NCBI GenBank assembly: GCA_956465555.1
Contig: OY101116.1
Coordinates: forward strand, 1,860,001-1,924,000
Source: Nitzschia sp. pyKryTriq1
Taxonomy: Eukaryota; Bacillariophyta; Bacillariophyceae; Bacillariales; Bacillariaceae
DNA length: 64,000 nt
Reading direction: 5' to 3'
In this document: positions 51,908 to 61,146 of the stretch, piece after piece
How the letters are laid out: each line of letters begins with the position of its first letter
How positions within the stretch are numbered: position 1 is the stretch's first letter
Translations under genes and position numbers: made by a program
Notes under the pieces: model-generated
The model's database searches: none
What the model saw: only the letters and a program-made list of their open reading frames with translations
What the model was told of the DNA's origin: nothing

Positions 51908-53574
51908 ATGACACAGGCGAACGAGAAGACGCCTTTGGTGGCCTCGTCTTCTGCATCCGAGTCGAAAGATTCTGTGGTAAACGGCAAGCCACGATTTTCT
52001 CTGTCGCATTCCATGAGCGTCTTCGCCGCTGAACACATGGGAAAGATCGGAATGCTTGGTTCCATGTCGATTGCCGTGAATTCATTGACCGGGCCGGCGA
52101 TGCTGACGTTGCCCGATCAATATCAACGCTCTGGGCTCATTCCAACTACGCTGACAGTCATCTTTGTCTGCATTTTATCGGCGCTGTGCTGCCTACATAT
52201 GGCAAACACAATCTCGAAGGTTCGAGGCAATGCGGATTTTAAACGCGAGGTGTGTAAGGAATGTGTTCTATTCTGGAGTTTGTCAACGGATTATGCAAAT
52301 GTGACTTTTTCTTCCATTCTTTCTCACTCACGCACTTATTCTTTAGATCGAATACAGTGAAACTTTTGAACGATTTTGGGGGCACAGAAGCTTCGTCGTG
52401 ACACAAATTCTCTTTTTTTGTTGCATCACGTGCCTCAATGTGTCTTCCATTGTGGATACTGCACAAGTTATCGATACGTTTCTGGGGCATTGGTCGCCGA
52501 GCGGATCGGGAGCTGTCAACTTTTACTATAACGACGACGGGAAGTGGGATATTGACTTGGTGCAATGGGATTATTCCTTGTGCGACGAGGAAATGCTTGT
52601 GCAAGGAGACTGCCTTCCGTTCCTTCAGACGAGTGGTATCGTTTTTACAGCTGGTTACGCCTTGACACTTGTAATATTTGTTCCAATGGCCTTGATGGAT
52701 CTGAAGGTAAGAGAATAAAACCAGCGTGACCTTTTCTGTCGGAACAAAACCCGGGTGCTCACGTCATTTCGGGCCACAGGAAAATGCCACATGGCAAATT
52801 ATGGGCTTTCTTGTGTTGCTTGTCGCCTCTGTGATCTTCGTTGTTCTTTTCGCAAGGGAGGGAGTGAACCTCGAGAACCTCAGTTTGTGGGGCGATTCAT
52901 GGGATACACTGTTTGGCGTCGTACTCTTCAATTTCGCTCTGGTCATTGCAGTTCCTTGCTGGTTGTACGAAAAAGAAGCACACGTTGACGTCCCAACGGT
53001 GATTCATGGGGCTTCCATTCTTTCGGCTGTACTTTACATTTTGATTGGAGCCCTCGGAGCGATGACTATCCCTCACGTCTCTCCCAATATGCTCGAGTCC
53101 ATGATGTCAGGTGTCTATGGCGTAACGATGCAACTCAACGCATCTGTTTTTGCATTTTTCATTATCGGACTGGGTTGCCCTCTCTTTAGTGTGCTGACGA
53201 GAATGAATTTAACCGGGAGCGGTTTGTTCTCGAAGCCCGTCGCCAACGTTCTCGCGGTGTACATGCCCTTCTTCAGCTCGTGGCTTTTCTACCAAGGAGA
53301 TTCCATCACTCAACTTCTCTCTTGGGGCGGTATCATTTTCACAAGCGTGGTAGCATTCATTCTACCCATATGGATAGCTTTGCATACATTGGATACTTCC
53401 GACGAACAAGGCGTGATTGACGTCTATGGGCGATACACCGTTTCGTCAAAGGAGACACAAAAGTTCTTACTACAAATCCTCCTTGGTCTCTCGATTCTTT
53501 CCATCGCGGTCGCTATATTGGGAAACTTTGTCGCGGATAATGAAGGGGAAGGTATTATTTTTGACGAAGAATGA
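51908..53574 (+). CDS. Amino-acid permease-like membrane transporter
   Basis: Three exons, 51908-52249, 52347-52706 and 52780-53574, phase 0, give 498 aa with about 11 hydrophobic segments. The first membrane helix includes IAVNSLTGPAMLTLPDQYQRSG, the unwound Gly-rich helix typical of AAAP/APC amino-acid carriers, and helix pairs follow through FFIIGLGCPLF and IIFTSVVAFILPIWIAL. The N-terminus is cytosolic-type and Ser-rich. A large hydrophilic loop with several Cys (YSLCDEEMLVQGDCLPF) lies between the third and fourth hydrophobic blocks. The family resembles SLC36/SLC38 or tryptophan/tyrosine permease-like transporters, but substrate and membrane cannot be assigned. Confidence 0.72.
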
Positions 53575-53632
53575 TTTTGATAAGCTTCTAGTAACATACG
53601 GTATGTGTAGTTCGTACGAACCTGGACTACTA

Positions 53633-54790
53633 TTATTTCGTGGCATTTCGTCGACCAAATTCTTGAATGCCCAGTACCTCCATCGTACGTTGCCATAACA
53701 ATTCCTCTTCAAAGAGTGGAGAGTAGTGGAAAGGAAACTTGGACTGTTCGATAGGTCCGAGGTGAATCGGCTTTCCGAAAAGCCACCATCTGGGTCCAAC
53801 GTAAGAGCCACTAGGAACCTTTTGTCTATCGAGTGCAGCCCACAGCTGAGTTAGGGCCCCTTCCGAAGAAGCCATGCTGAAAAGAGGGTTCCATTCAATC
53901 AACTTTGCGCAAAAGGAAGGGAAAACCTTGGCTCCATTTGTCCAAATTTCTGACCTTGTATAACCAGGATGGCTAGCGACGGACGACACGCCCGCGCCGA
54001 CAGCACCACCTGATGCCTTTGATGCTCGCCGATGAAGTTCATTGGCAAAACTCAAATTGGCTCGTTTAGATCGGAAATAACGGAAAAGGCCACTACTCAA
54101 TGATAAAGAGTCTGACCACTCCTTCTTTGATGGGAACCAGCCAGCAAGTGGATTGCTCGGAATGAGAGCAGAAATCGAAGAGATGGACACAATCCTTGCA
54201 TTGGAGCGTTCCAATGTAGGCCAGAGAAGATGAGTCATGAAGACGTGGCCCAAATAGTTGATGAGCATATGCTCCTCTATACCGTCAATATAAATACTCT
54301 CCACTGAACTTGCAAATATCCCAGCATTATTGATGAGGACATCTATGATCGGCTCCTTATTCGTAGGAACACTGTCGTGGTCGTTTCTTTCTCGTGGCGC
54401 CAACAACATCGGCAGTTGATCGGCGAATGCTTCAATAGATGCCCGACTTGCCAGGTCCAAATCAGCAGTAACAAGCCGAGTCTTACTCTGTTGAGGCAGC
54501 AAAGAAGTTGCCTTCCTCTTGGCATTTTCACACTTGGCGTTGTTTCGACATGCTAGTACAACCATCCTGGCCGTCCCTGCGCGGGCTAAATGTTCCACCG
54601 TCCCGTATCCAAGTCCTGAATTAGCACCAGTGACCACAATTGTCAAATTGCTAGCGAGATCCTTGGGATCGAAACTGTCGAAGGGTCTCGTGGAGGGGAC
54701 CAGTTGGGCAATCACCACTGCCACGAACACAACTGTGATCATGCTGGCTGCCTTGGAACGACTAGGAGTTTTCGAAGTCGTCGTGGACAT
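53633..54790 (-). CDS. Short-chain dehydrogenase/reductase, membrane-anchored
   Basis: 385 aa from ATG 54790, single exon. A signal anchor (MITVVFVAVVIAQLV) precedes the Rossmann domain. Cofactor motif TGANSGLGYGTVEHLA near residue 62, a DLDLAS acidic loop, NNAG near residue 160, and the catalytic Ser (SISS) and YFRSK (Y-x3-K) are all in order. The layout resembles retinol dehydrogenase/WW-domain oxidoreductase-like SDRs and protochlorophyllide-reductase relatives. The substrate is unknown. It converges with the permease gene, the stop codons being only about 58 nt apart. Confidence 0.85.
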   Translation of the reverse strand: MSTTTSKTPSRSKAASMITVVFVAVVIAQLVPSTRPFDSFDPKDLASNLTIVVTGANSGLGYGTVEHLARAGTARMVVLACRNNAKCENAKRKATSLLPQQSKTRLVTADLDLASRASIEAFADQLPMLLAPRERNDHDSVPTNKEPIIDVLINNAGIFASSVESIYIDGIEEHMLINYLGHVFMTHLLWPTLERSNARIVSISSISALIPSNPLAGWFPSKKEWSDSLSLSSGLFRYFRSKRANLSFANELHRRASKASGGAVGAGVSSVASHPGYTRSEIWTNGAKVFPSFCAKLIEWNPLFSMASSEGALTQLWAALDRQKVPSGSYVGPRWWLFGKPIHLGPIEQSKFPFHYSPLFEEELLWQRTMEVLGIQEFGRRNATK

Positions 54791-55368
54791 TGTTGCGTTG
54801 AGACCAGAAACAAGCTTCACCGAGCTCTGCGTACCAGCGCTCGCTTTAGTTAGAGACAGTACTGTAAATGCTGTTCTCTCGATTGGAGAAACTAGGTAGT
54901 AGACTAGTAGATAAAAAAGACGAAATAATCGTCATCATCTTGCCTCTGTCGTTGGTCGTTGGTCGTTTGTCGTTGGTCTTGGCCTGTTCTGCTTTTCGTT
55001 TTGATGCGATTTGTTGGCCGGGGGCGGTTTTGCTCTTAGTGCTGACGTGGAAAAATGAGGGAGCGGGGGAATGCATGCGCGTGATGCGCACAAGCAACCC
55101 TGCCTGGCATGCAATGGCCCGACGGACGGACGGTGTCAATCCATGCGCGCGAATTGTGCGTGCGTTCGCTTCTCCTTATTTTCTGTCGTCCTTGAATTTT
55201 CGTCGTCAGTCGTTCGAGATGATTCTTCTTCGCCCTTTTTCATACGCACAACTCTCACTCTTCGTTCTTCTTCTTCCAACGACTTCCATTTCGAGAAGAT
55301 ACCATACCGGTCCGAACAGCCATCACAAATCACAACACAACGCATCGCATCATAGAAAGAAGTGAACT
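54791..55368. other. Divergent intergenic between SDR and plastid thioredoxin
   Basis: Contains TCGTTGG-type short repeats (about 54943-54980) and a pyrimidine-rich leader before the thioredoxin ATG. No gene is seen. Confidence 0.5.
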
Positions 55369-56311
55369 ATGAAGTTCTCGTTTGCTATTTTGTGCGTGCC
55401 ACTCGCTTCGGCCAACGGCTTTGCCATTGTTGGACGACAAGCCCAACGATGGAATTGTCGTGCGACAACAACGAACACAGCCCTGTTTTACGCGGCCCCC
55501 GAAATGGAAACCATGAAGTTGCGTGAGATTCAAGCGGAATTGAAGGATCTTGGAGTTCCATTCGGTGACTGTTTCGACAGAGATTCTCTTCTCTGCAGAT
55601 TGCGAGATGCCCGGGAGGGAAAGATCGAGACGAAGCCTTCTGCTGCTGCTGCTGCTGCCGCCGCTAGCGATGAAAAAGCTTCTACGGATTCCGCAAAACC
55701 AACCGTGCAGCTTGACGCCGATGCGATTTTAGCAGACCTCCGATCGCAACCTTTGAAGGAATTAAAAATACAATGTTCCCAACGAAACTTACGGTATGCC
55801 ACCTTTCTGGAAAAGGAAGACTTTGTGCAAGCAATTTGGAAAGATATGCAGGCAGTGGCTTCCTTTTCAGTTTCGGGTGCGTTGCGGCCAGGGAAAGTAT
55901 CTGACATTACAGGAGAGCAGTTGGACCGGGAAATCAGCTCTCATGAGACTCCCATCTTGCTTGATGTGTACGCCACGTGGTGTAAGTCTGTTCTTCTTCT
56001 ATGCCTATATCTTTTAATTTCAGCCTACGGCAATACTCACCGACCGTCGTGCTTTCTCTCTCCCTCGAACCCCCCCCCCAGGCGGCCCTTGCAAAATGAT
56101 GGCACCGGAAATGGACAAGGTAGCCGAAGAACTTGGTTCGAAATGCCGTGTCGCAAAATTGGATTCAGATAAGCACCCCGAATGGGCTGGTCGTTACAAA
56201 GTGCAAGGTCTTCCGACAACGCTGCTCATTCATAAAGGTCAAGTTCAAGGCCGATTGGAAGGGGCATTCATGAAGGACAAGCTATTGGAACTTGCTCAAC
56301 CACACATATGA
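55369..56311 (+). CDS. Plastid-targeted thioredoxin with SAP-like N-terminal helices
   Basis: Two exons, 55369-55981 and 56082-56311, phase 1, give 280 aa; the splice falls inside the redox motif and rebuilds WCGPCK. The N-terminus is a signal peptide (MKFSFAILCVPLASANG) followed by FAIVGR, consistent with a diatom ASAF-type plastid presequence. Residues about 50-80 (MKLREIQAELKDLGVPF...LLCRLRDAR) and about 120-155 (LKELKIQCSQRNLRY...FVQAI) look like two SAP/ARMET-type helix-turn-helix units, separated by an Ala-rich linker. The thioredoxin fold then runs to the end with the cis-Pro loop LPTTLL. It probably reduces stromal targets; the SAP-like helices could bind nucleic acid or a partner. 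Confidence 0.8.
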
Positions 56312-56382
56312 AATCATCATCTTTGAATCTGTAACTATTTCATATATCATTCCATTAGAGTTTTAGAGCAGAGTCGTGCAAG

Positions 56383-57066
56383 TTACTTCAACTCGTCTAC
56401 ATCCGCGAAAAGATCAACTCCAAAGTAATCGTCTGGAGAGATGATTGAGGCGCCACCAAAGTAATCAATGAGCCACACATCTTGTACGTCGATTTTGAAA
56501 GCCAACCAATTGTGATCCTTCGGCCAGTTCGCCATGGTGGCGTGTCGTTCAAATAGCGAGGTTGTCGCCAGTTCGTATTCCGTGGAATCTTCGTCCAGTA
56601 CAACAAGCTCTCCCGTAATTGTCAGCCGGGCACAAACAGGGCTTTCTGGGTCTCCATATTTACTAACAAGAGAGCATGCGGATAGGCCGTCCTTGTTTCC
56701 ACACACCGAGGAGAGGGAGGCCTCGCTTAAAGAAAGCGAAACCATTGGATTTTCCATAGAATCGATGAGCGACTGATCCAAGTACGTGCCGTAAAAGTAT
56801 GGGATACCAGTAGAATTGGTGCAAGTTCCATCAACAAACGAGTAAATGTTTCCGAAAGAAATTTCCCCACCGCCCAGGCGGGTTGAGATTGTTGTAAGCG
56901 TGCCCCAGTCAAGGGAGTGGACCATCCATCGGGCAGTCATTGCCTTGTTTCCCGTTGCAGGGCGTTGTGTCAGGGTGCAAGGACATTCTTTTTCTGTGGA
57001 AGCCGTAGCCACCATTGCCAAGGCAAGGAGGCAGAAAACCAGTAAAGTGGAGCAATTTGCCAGCAT
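56383..57066 (-). CDS. CREG-type secreted glycoprotein (PNPOx-like fold)
   Basis: 227 aa, single exon, with a signal peptide (MLANCSTLLVFCLLALAMVATAS). The body matches the cellular repressor of E1A-stimulated genes family: ARWMVHSLDWGTLTTIS, GNIYSFVDG, a GIPYFYGTYLDQSLIDSMENP segment, PESPVCARLTITGEL, and the ATMANWPKDHNWLAFKIDVQDVWLIDYFGG end block. CREG has a pyridoxamine-phosphate-oxidase split barrel but normally lacks cofactor activity and acts in the secretory or lysosomal compartment. One Asn-x-Ser/Thr site (NSTG) is present. Confidence 0.85.
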   Translation of the reverse strand: MLANCSTLLVFCLLALAMVATASTEKECPCTLTQRPATGNKAMTARWMVHSLDWGTLTTISTRLGGGEISFGNIYSFVDGTCTNSTGIPYFYGTYLDQSLIDSMENPMVSLSLSEASLSSVCGNKDGLSACSLVSKYGDPESPVCARLTITGELVVLDEDSTEYELATTSLFERHATMANWPKDHNWLAFKIDVQDVWLIDYFGGASIISPDDYFGVDLFADVDELK

Positions 57067-57553
57067 CTTCGTCGCCGTCGTCGTTGAAAGTGGATATGGT
57101 TTATGGTGAGGAATAGAAATAATGATCTATCATGGATCATGGGGCAAGAACGTTTGTTGAAGATGCACTTATGTCGGAAGAGTCAAACACGGAGAGACCC
57201 GCGTCTTTTGCATATCCAATGGATAAGCGAACATTCAGGATTCTCCATATCCGAATACTTTTTATGATATATCCAATGGTTAGTGTCTGTCGTGTCTGCG
57301 GCGTCTGTTTGTTCTTCTCCTCCCTTTTCGTCCTTTTTCCGTCTGTCATCCCTTTCTTCGGTAAAATGTGACCGATCCGATCACTTCTCATCCGAGCGGG
57401 GTAATGCAATAAAATGCGATCAACAAAATTCATGCCAAAACAGAAAATATTCCATCCGCTTCACAAAATCCATTGTATGTATACTCATGAAGTGCTAAAG
57501 AAAAAGTAAAGTAAAAGTAAAGTAACAACGCAGCTCTAGTAATCCTTAGTTAT
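57067..57553. other. Intergenic
   Basis: CREG 5' flank and the 3' side of the dioxygenase fragment. Low-complexity AAAGTAAAGTAA near 57505-57525. No gene is seen. Confidence 0.5.
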
Positions 57554-57901
57554 TTACACTTCGACCAACCAGTTTAGCGTCCATCTTGTCGCATCAGTCA
57601 TGTTCGGCATTGACTGATGCAGACAGCGACTATCAAACACCAGTAGCGTCCCAGATTTTGCGGTGATTTTCTCCATCTCTATCTTCGCAGCCTTCATCTT
57701 TTCGAACAATCTACCACCGTCCCTCTCGTACGCCGGCATTCCACAGGAATCTCGGTAGAGTTCAATGTTCCCGTTGTTTTCGTTTGTTTCATCGATAAAA
57801 AAAATAAATGTATACTGTCGGGGCGCTTCCGATATGAAGTGCAGACGATGAGAAACGGTTCGATAACGGAAACAAAATGCCAACTTGAAGTGTACGGGCA
57901 C
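57554..57901 (-). pseudogene. C-terminal fragment of a 2-oxoglutarate dioxygenase-like gene
   Basis: The minus-strand frame has no credible ATG near its 5' end. It encodes the C-terminal part of a double-stranded beta-helix oxygenase of PhyH type: YTFIFFIDETNENNGNIEL, a GGRLFEKMKAAKIEMEKI helix, then SGTLLVFDSRCLHQSMPN with the distal His and TRWTLNWLV with the 2-oxoglutarate-type Arg. The N-terminal half with the HxD motif is not found upstream, where repeat-derived sequence begins. It may be a truncated gene or the last exon of a gene whose other exons I cannot see. Confidence 0.45.
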
Positions 57902-58858
57902 TACTCGCTAACTCATCTAAATGAATTGATTGGTCCTAACGCGAGATGGGCGAAGTTCGGATTGATGTATGATTAGACAATGAGCGAGGTCGGATGGCAT
58001 CCGACCGGGCGTATCAAACGAGTCATACAATATACTGGAGATTCACTCGGGACTTGAATCTACTGATTTAATCGATTCGGATGCTATGATCAAGATATAT
58101 GAACTAAACTGATTGTGATCTTGGAATACAAAAGTAAGACCGGATTGGAAACAAAGTAAGATCAGATCGACGATATGTGTTGGAGAGATATATGGGAAAG
58201 GAGATAAAGTGAACTGAAGATCTATGACAAGTTAGTCTTGGATGATCTTATTCTATTCGTGAAGTCAGGATGAAACGACAAAAGGTAGAATAGAATTAAT
58301 TTACTTTAGCTCACAATTCGAAAAGGGATATACTGACGAGCGTATTCTGGATTGTGCCTGCTGTATTTGATCACACAGTAGTAGTAACAAGTATAAGTAT
58401 ATCTGAGCGGAGATATTGAGTTGAGACACGTGACGAGTCACGAGTGGTATCAGAACTTTAACAAACGTTTTGGCCGCCATTTTGTCCATGGTCAAAAGTC
58501 GAAGATATTGGCGACATTTTGAGGGAGGAACCAAGTAAAATAGTGGTAAAATTGATTTCCCACAAATATTTAGGCATTTAGAAGGAAACGATGGAAATCG
58601 AACGACCAATTCGAGCGAATTCGATAAAAATGATCTGTTTGAACGTTGGGAATGCCGAATTTTACGGCACTGACGTGTTATTTGACTGGAACGAAATCTG
58701 ATACGATCCAGACAGCACAATGCACAATCATGCGGCCAGCACGATGATGAATAATGCGAGAAGCAAGAAGCAAGAACTCAGCCTCCCTTCGGTGTTGTCA
58801 TTATCTGCTACCCTCATTAACATTACGTTACATCGCAATCGAGACAAAGAAGACAACA
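57902..58858. other. Repeat-derived and intergenic sequence
   Basis: AT-rich sequence holding the copia LTR fossil (58178-58440, leader to about 58690) and, after it, the leader of the MsrB-like gene. A minus-strand open frame over 58301-58720 crosses the LTR and is not a credible gene. Confidence 0.5.
58178..58690 (+). mobile_element. Copia-type LTR with primer-binding site (fossil)
   Basis: 58178-58440 has LTR features (TGTTGG start, CA end). It is followed four bases later by TGGTATCAGAAC, close to the TGGTATCAGAGC primer-binding site complementary to initiator tRNA-Met that copia elements use. Leader-like sequence continues to about 58690. No coding region or second LTR is seen, so the element is broken and incomplete. 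Age cannot be estimated without a second LTR. The left and right limits are approximate. Confidence 0.6.
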
Positions 58859-59597
58859 ATGAAAGTGTTCAACCTTGCCCTCCTCGCGGTAGCATCCGCA
58901 ACAACAGCCTCGGCATTTGTGGCACCATCTGTGGCCAAGTCGGTGGCAGGAAGATCCTCTTCTGGGACTGCTGGCGTTCCCCGCAATTTGTTCAACAAAC
59001 TTTTCAGCAGTTCCGCCAACACGGGAAAGTATCCCATCATGGCAGAAGAAGCCGCGATGAGTCAAAAGGGACACGGTACCAGTGAAAAGCCTGTGATGAA
59101 GGATCTTCGTTGGAACTGCGATTTTGATACCTCCGACAGAATCTGCGTAAGTGCTCTACTAGACGTTTCCACTCCATTTGTCTTCAAACAGTGGCGTGTG
59201 ACTAATCATGATATTCCCTATACTGACTATTCGCTTCGATCTACAGAATTTCAACAGACACTACGCTGAGTACGCTGGCTACTGGCAAACCACGGATTTT
59301 TTGAAAAATCTTGACAATGAAGAAAAGCCAATCAAGTTCTATGACAGTGTTACTGGCAAGCACTTGTTCACTGCCCCTGTTGGACGCACCATGGAAGACT
59401 TTGTCAAGGAGTCTCTCAGCCACGGCTGGCCTTCTTTCCGCGACCAAGAGGTCAACTGGGACTACGTTCGCTGCCTGAAAGATGGCGAGTGCATTTCGAG
59501 CACGGGAACCCACTTGGGACACAATCTTCCCGATGGCTCTGGTAACCGATATTGCATAAACCTTGTCAGTGTGGCTGGTCAACCGGTAGAGGAGTAA
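58859..59597 (+). CDS. Plastid-targeted MsrB-like protein
   Basis: Two exons, 58859-59146 and 59247-59597, phase 0, 100-nt intron, give 212 aa. The N-terminus is a textbook diatom plastid presequence: signal peptide then ASAFVAPS. The C-terminal half resembles methionine-R-sulfoxide reductase (SelR/MsrB): GKHLFTAPVG, HGWPSF, GTHLGHNLPDG and NRYCIN, where Cys is the catalytic position. The two CxxC zinc pairs of standard MsrB are missing: the first is replaced by a Cys-free YDSVTGKHLF loop, and only a wider Cys-x6-Cys (CLKDGEC) remains near the second. A preceding segment (MKDLRWNCDFDTSDRIC, FNRHYAEYAGYW) is not typical of MsrB. It could be a divergent, zinc-free MsrB or a related binding protein. 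Confidence 0.78.
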
Positions 59598-59636
59598 GTT
59601 ATAAAAATCCCTGCGAATCGATAACAGACCTTGGTT

Positions 59637-60653
59637 TCAACTGGTGCCATCCATGGGTGGTTTGACAAGGCGGGCCTGTACCCAAACTCGCCGACGAATC
59701 TCACCCGAAGCTTTGTTTCCGTAAGCTCGGCGTAAATAGTAGAGCTCTAGAACTTTTAGACCCGCATCAACGAAAAGTCTCTCCAAATCGTCCAGTGAAA
59801 AATAGTAGCACTTGGTTCCATCATGTTTCCGGTAGTAGTTGTCTTTGATCCGTTTGTTTCGTGAGACGCCCAACTTCATCTGGGCCTCGTCGTATCTTCC
59901 ATAGTCTCGAAAAATCAGGATGCCACCAGGTTTGAGAGATGATGCTACATGGCGTGCCGCTCTCGGCATATCATCTGGATCCAATGCCGACAGGCAAAAG
60001 ATCAACGTAGATACGTCCGCCACACCGATACAAGGTTCTGGGAAGAAAGCTGAAATGTCGCAAACGTGACCGTGAATACTACGACCAGTGCGATCTGTAG
60101 AGTCGTTACACGCCACGAAACGCGGATCTTCTTTCATCAACGATACTCCCTCAGCGCTAATATCGAGAGCGTGGATCGTCTTCCAAGGACTGTCGTCGTC
60201 TTCTAGTAACGGCAAACAGGCGTTTCCGACGCCACAACCAATCTCGACCAATGTCTTTTGAGAATTCGTATCATCTTTCCCGAATTCGCTTGGAAAGGCC
60301 TTTTCGAAGTAGTGTCGATCTTTGAAGAATCTTGTTCCGTTGTCCTGGTAAAACTTGTCCCAAGCTTCACCGTCATCGTCATTGATATGGGTGTCCAGGG
60401 TGGAAATTGTGGATTTCTCCAGGTGACACTGAAGTAAGGCCTCGGCCTCTCTCTCATCTTCCTTGGTCCAATTGTCAACTTCCCAGTTCCCTTCTTCTCT
60501 CGACGAGGAATGGACGAACTTGCTTGTAGGGTTACCTGAAGATGATGGCTCTTGCTGCTGCTGGTGACAGGTCTCCGACCCGTCTGATTTCTTCTGCTGC
60601 TGGTTCAAGAACAACACGTAGTATGAAGCGGCAGTGCTGAGTTCACTTGCCAT
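59637..60653 (-). CDS. METTL2/6/8-type tRNA m3C methyltransferase
   Basis: 338 aa, single exon, ATG 60653. After a Gln/Ser-rich N-terminal 65 residues and a WDKFYQDNGTRFFKDRHYF segment characteristic of the METTL2/6/8 family, the SAM-binding motif I is LVEIGCGVGNACLPLL. A short VADVSTLIFCLSALDPDDMPRA motif follows, then LKPGGILIFRDYGRYDEAQMKLG, which is diagnostic. The end block KCYYFSLDDLERLFVDAGL closes the Rossmann-like domain. The family makes 3-methylcytidine at position 32 of tRNA-Ser/Thr/Arg. Lack of a presequence favours a cytosolic METTL2/6-like enzyme. It shares a divergent promoter region with the PPR gene on the plus strand. Confidence 0.88.
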   Translation of the reverse strand: MASELSTAASYYVLFLNQQQKKSDGSETCHQQQQEPSSSGNPTSKFVHSSSREEGNWEVDNWTKEDEREAEALLQCHLEKSTISTLDTHINDDDGEAWDKFYQDNGTRFFKDRHYFEKAFPSEFGKDDTNSQKTLVEIGCGVGNACLPLLEDDDSPWKTIHALDISAEGVSLMKEDPRFVACNDSTDRTGRSIHGHVCDISAFFPEPCIGVADVSTLIFCLSALDPDDMPRAARHVASSLKPGGILIFRDYGRYDEAQMKLGVSRNKRIKDNYYRKHDGTKCYYFSLDDLERLFVDAGLKVLELYYLRRAYGNKASGEIRRRVWVQARLVKPPMDGTS

Positions 60654-61146
60654 CCCCAGATTTCACTAGTATTTATTGTCAATACTATTACTTTCCTTCC
60701 ACCATTTGACCGGGAGGAGAAGTTGTCAAAGTAGTTGTTTGGGTAAGTGGAAAGAATCAAAGTGTGAATGTGAAAATGAAAGATCGTTTTTTTTTTTTTT
60801 GCGGTTTGCGCTCATCGCGAGACCTGGAGTAAAATACAGGACCGGCGGTATACCGGTAAGCCGGTACGCCGGTACGGTAGTACACGGCATGGACGCCTGC
60901 CAGACCGTCGCGCGCTTTTCGACAATAGTTGTTGTTGTTTGAAGTTGCGTTGACACGCTGACACGTGGAAGCTCCTTCCATTCAAGGATCCAACTGTTCC
61001 AAATAAAGCAAGTTCCAAGTTGAACATTATTTCATTTTATTCTTCATCCGGCCTTTCTACCGCTAAGGGTACTTGTACCTGGTAGTCTAGCTAGAGAGAG
61101 GGGTTCCAAGCAAGACAGATTGCTCGAGATAGCTTGTTAGAGCAGG
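60654..61146. other. Divergent intergenic (METTL6-type / PPR)
   Basis: Contains a T-run of about 14 (near 60787-60800), a GTAC cluster (60839-60887) and a short CTAG patch (61085-61099). No gene is seen. Confidence 0.5.
60839..60887. repeat. GTAC-palindrome cluster
   Basis: Five overlapping units of the type TACCGGTA and CCGGTACGCCGGTAC in the divergent intergenic, about 190-230 nt upstream of the METTL6-type start and 260-310 nt upstream of the PPR start. Confidence 0.5.

Noticed and set aside
57988-58006. 8-bp perfect hairpin GGTCGGAT...ATCCGACC
   Set aside because: Too short, with no downstream T-run, operator context or transcript evidence; probably chance in repeat-derived sequence.
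58301-58720. 139-codon minus-strand frame
   Set aside because: Runs through the LTR and primer-binding site of the copia fossil and has no domain features.
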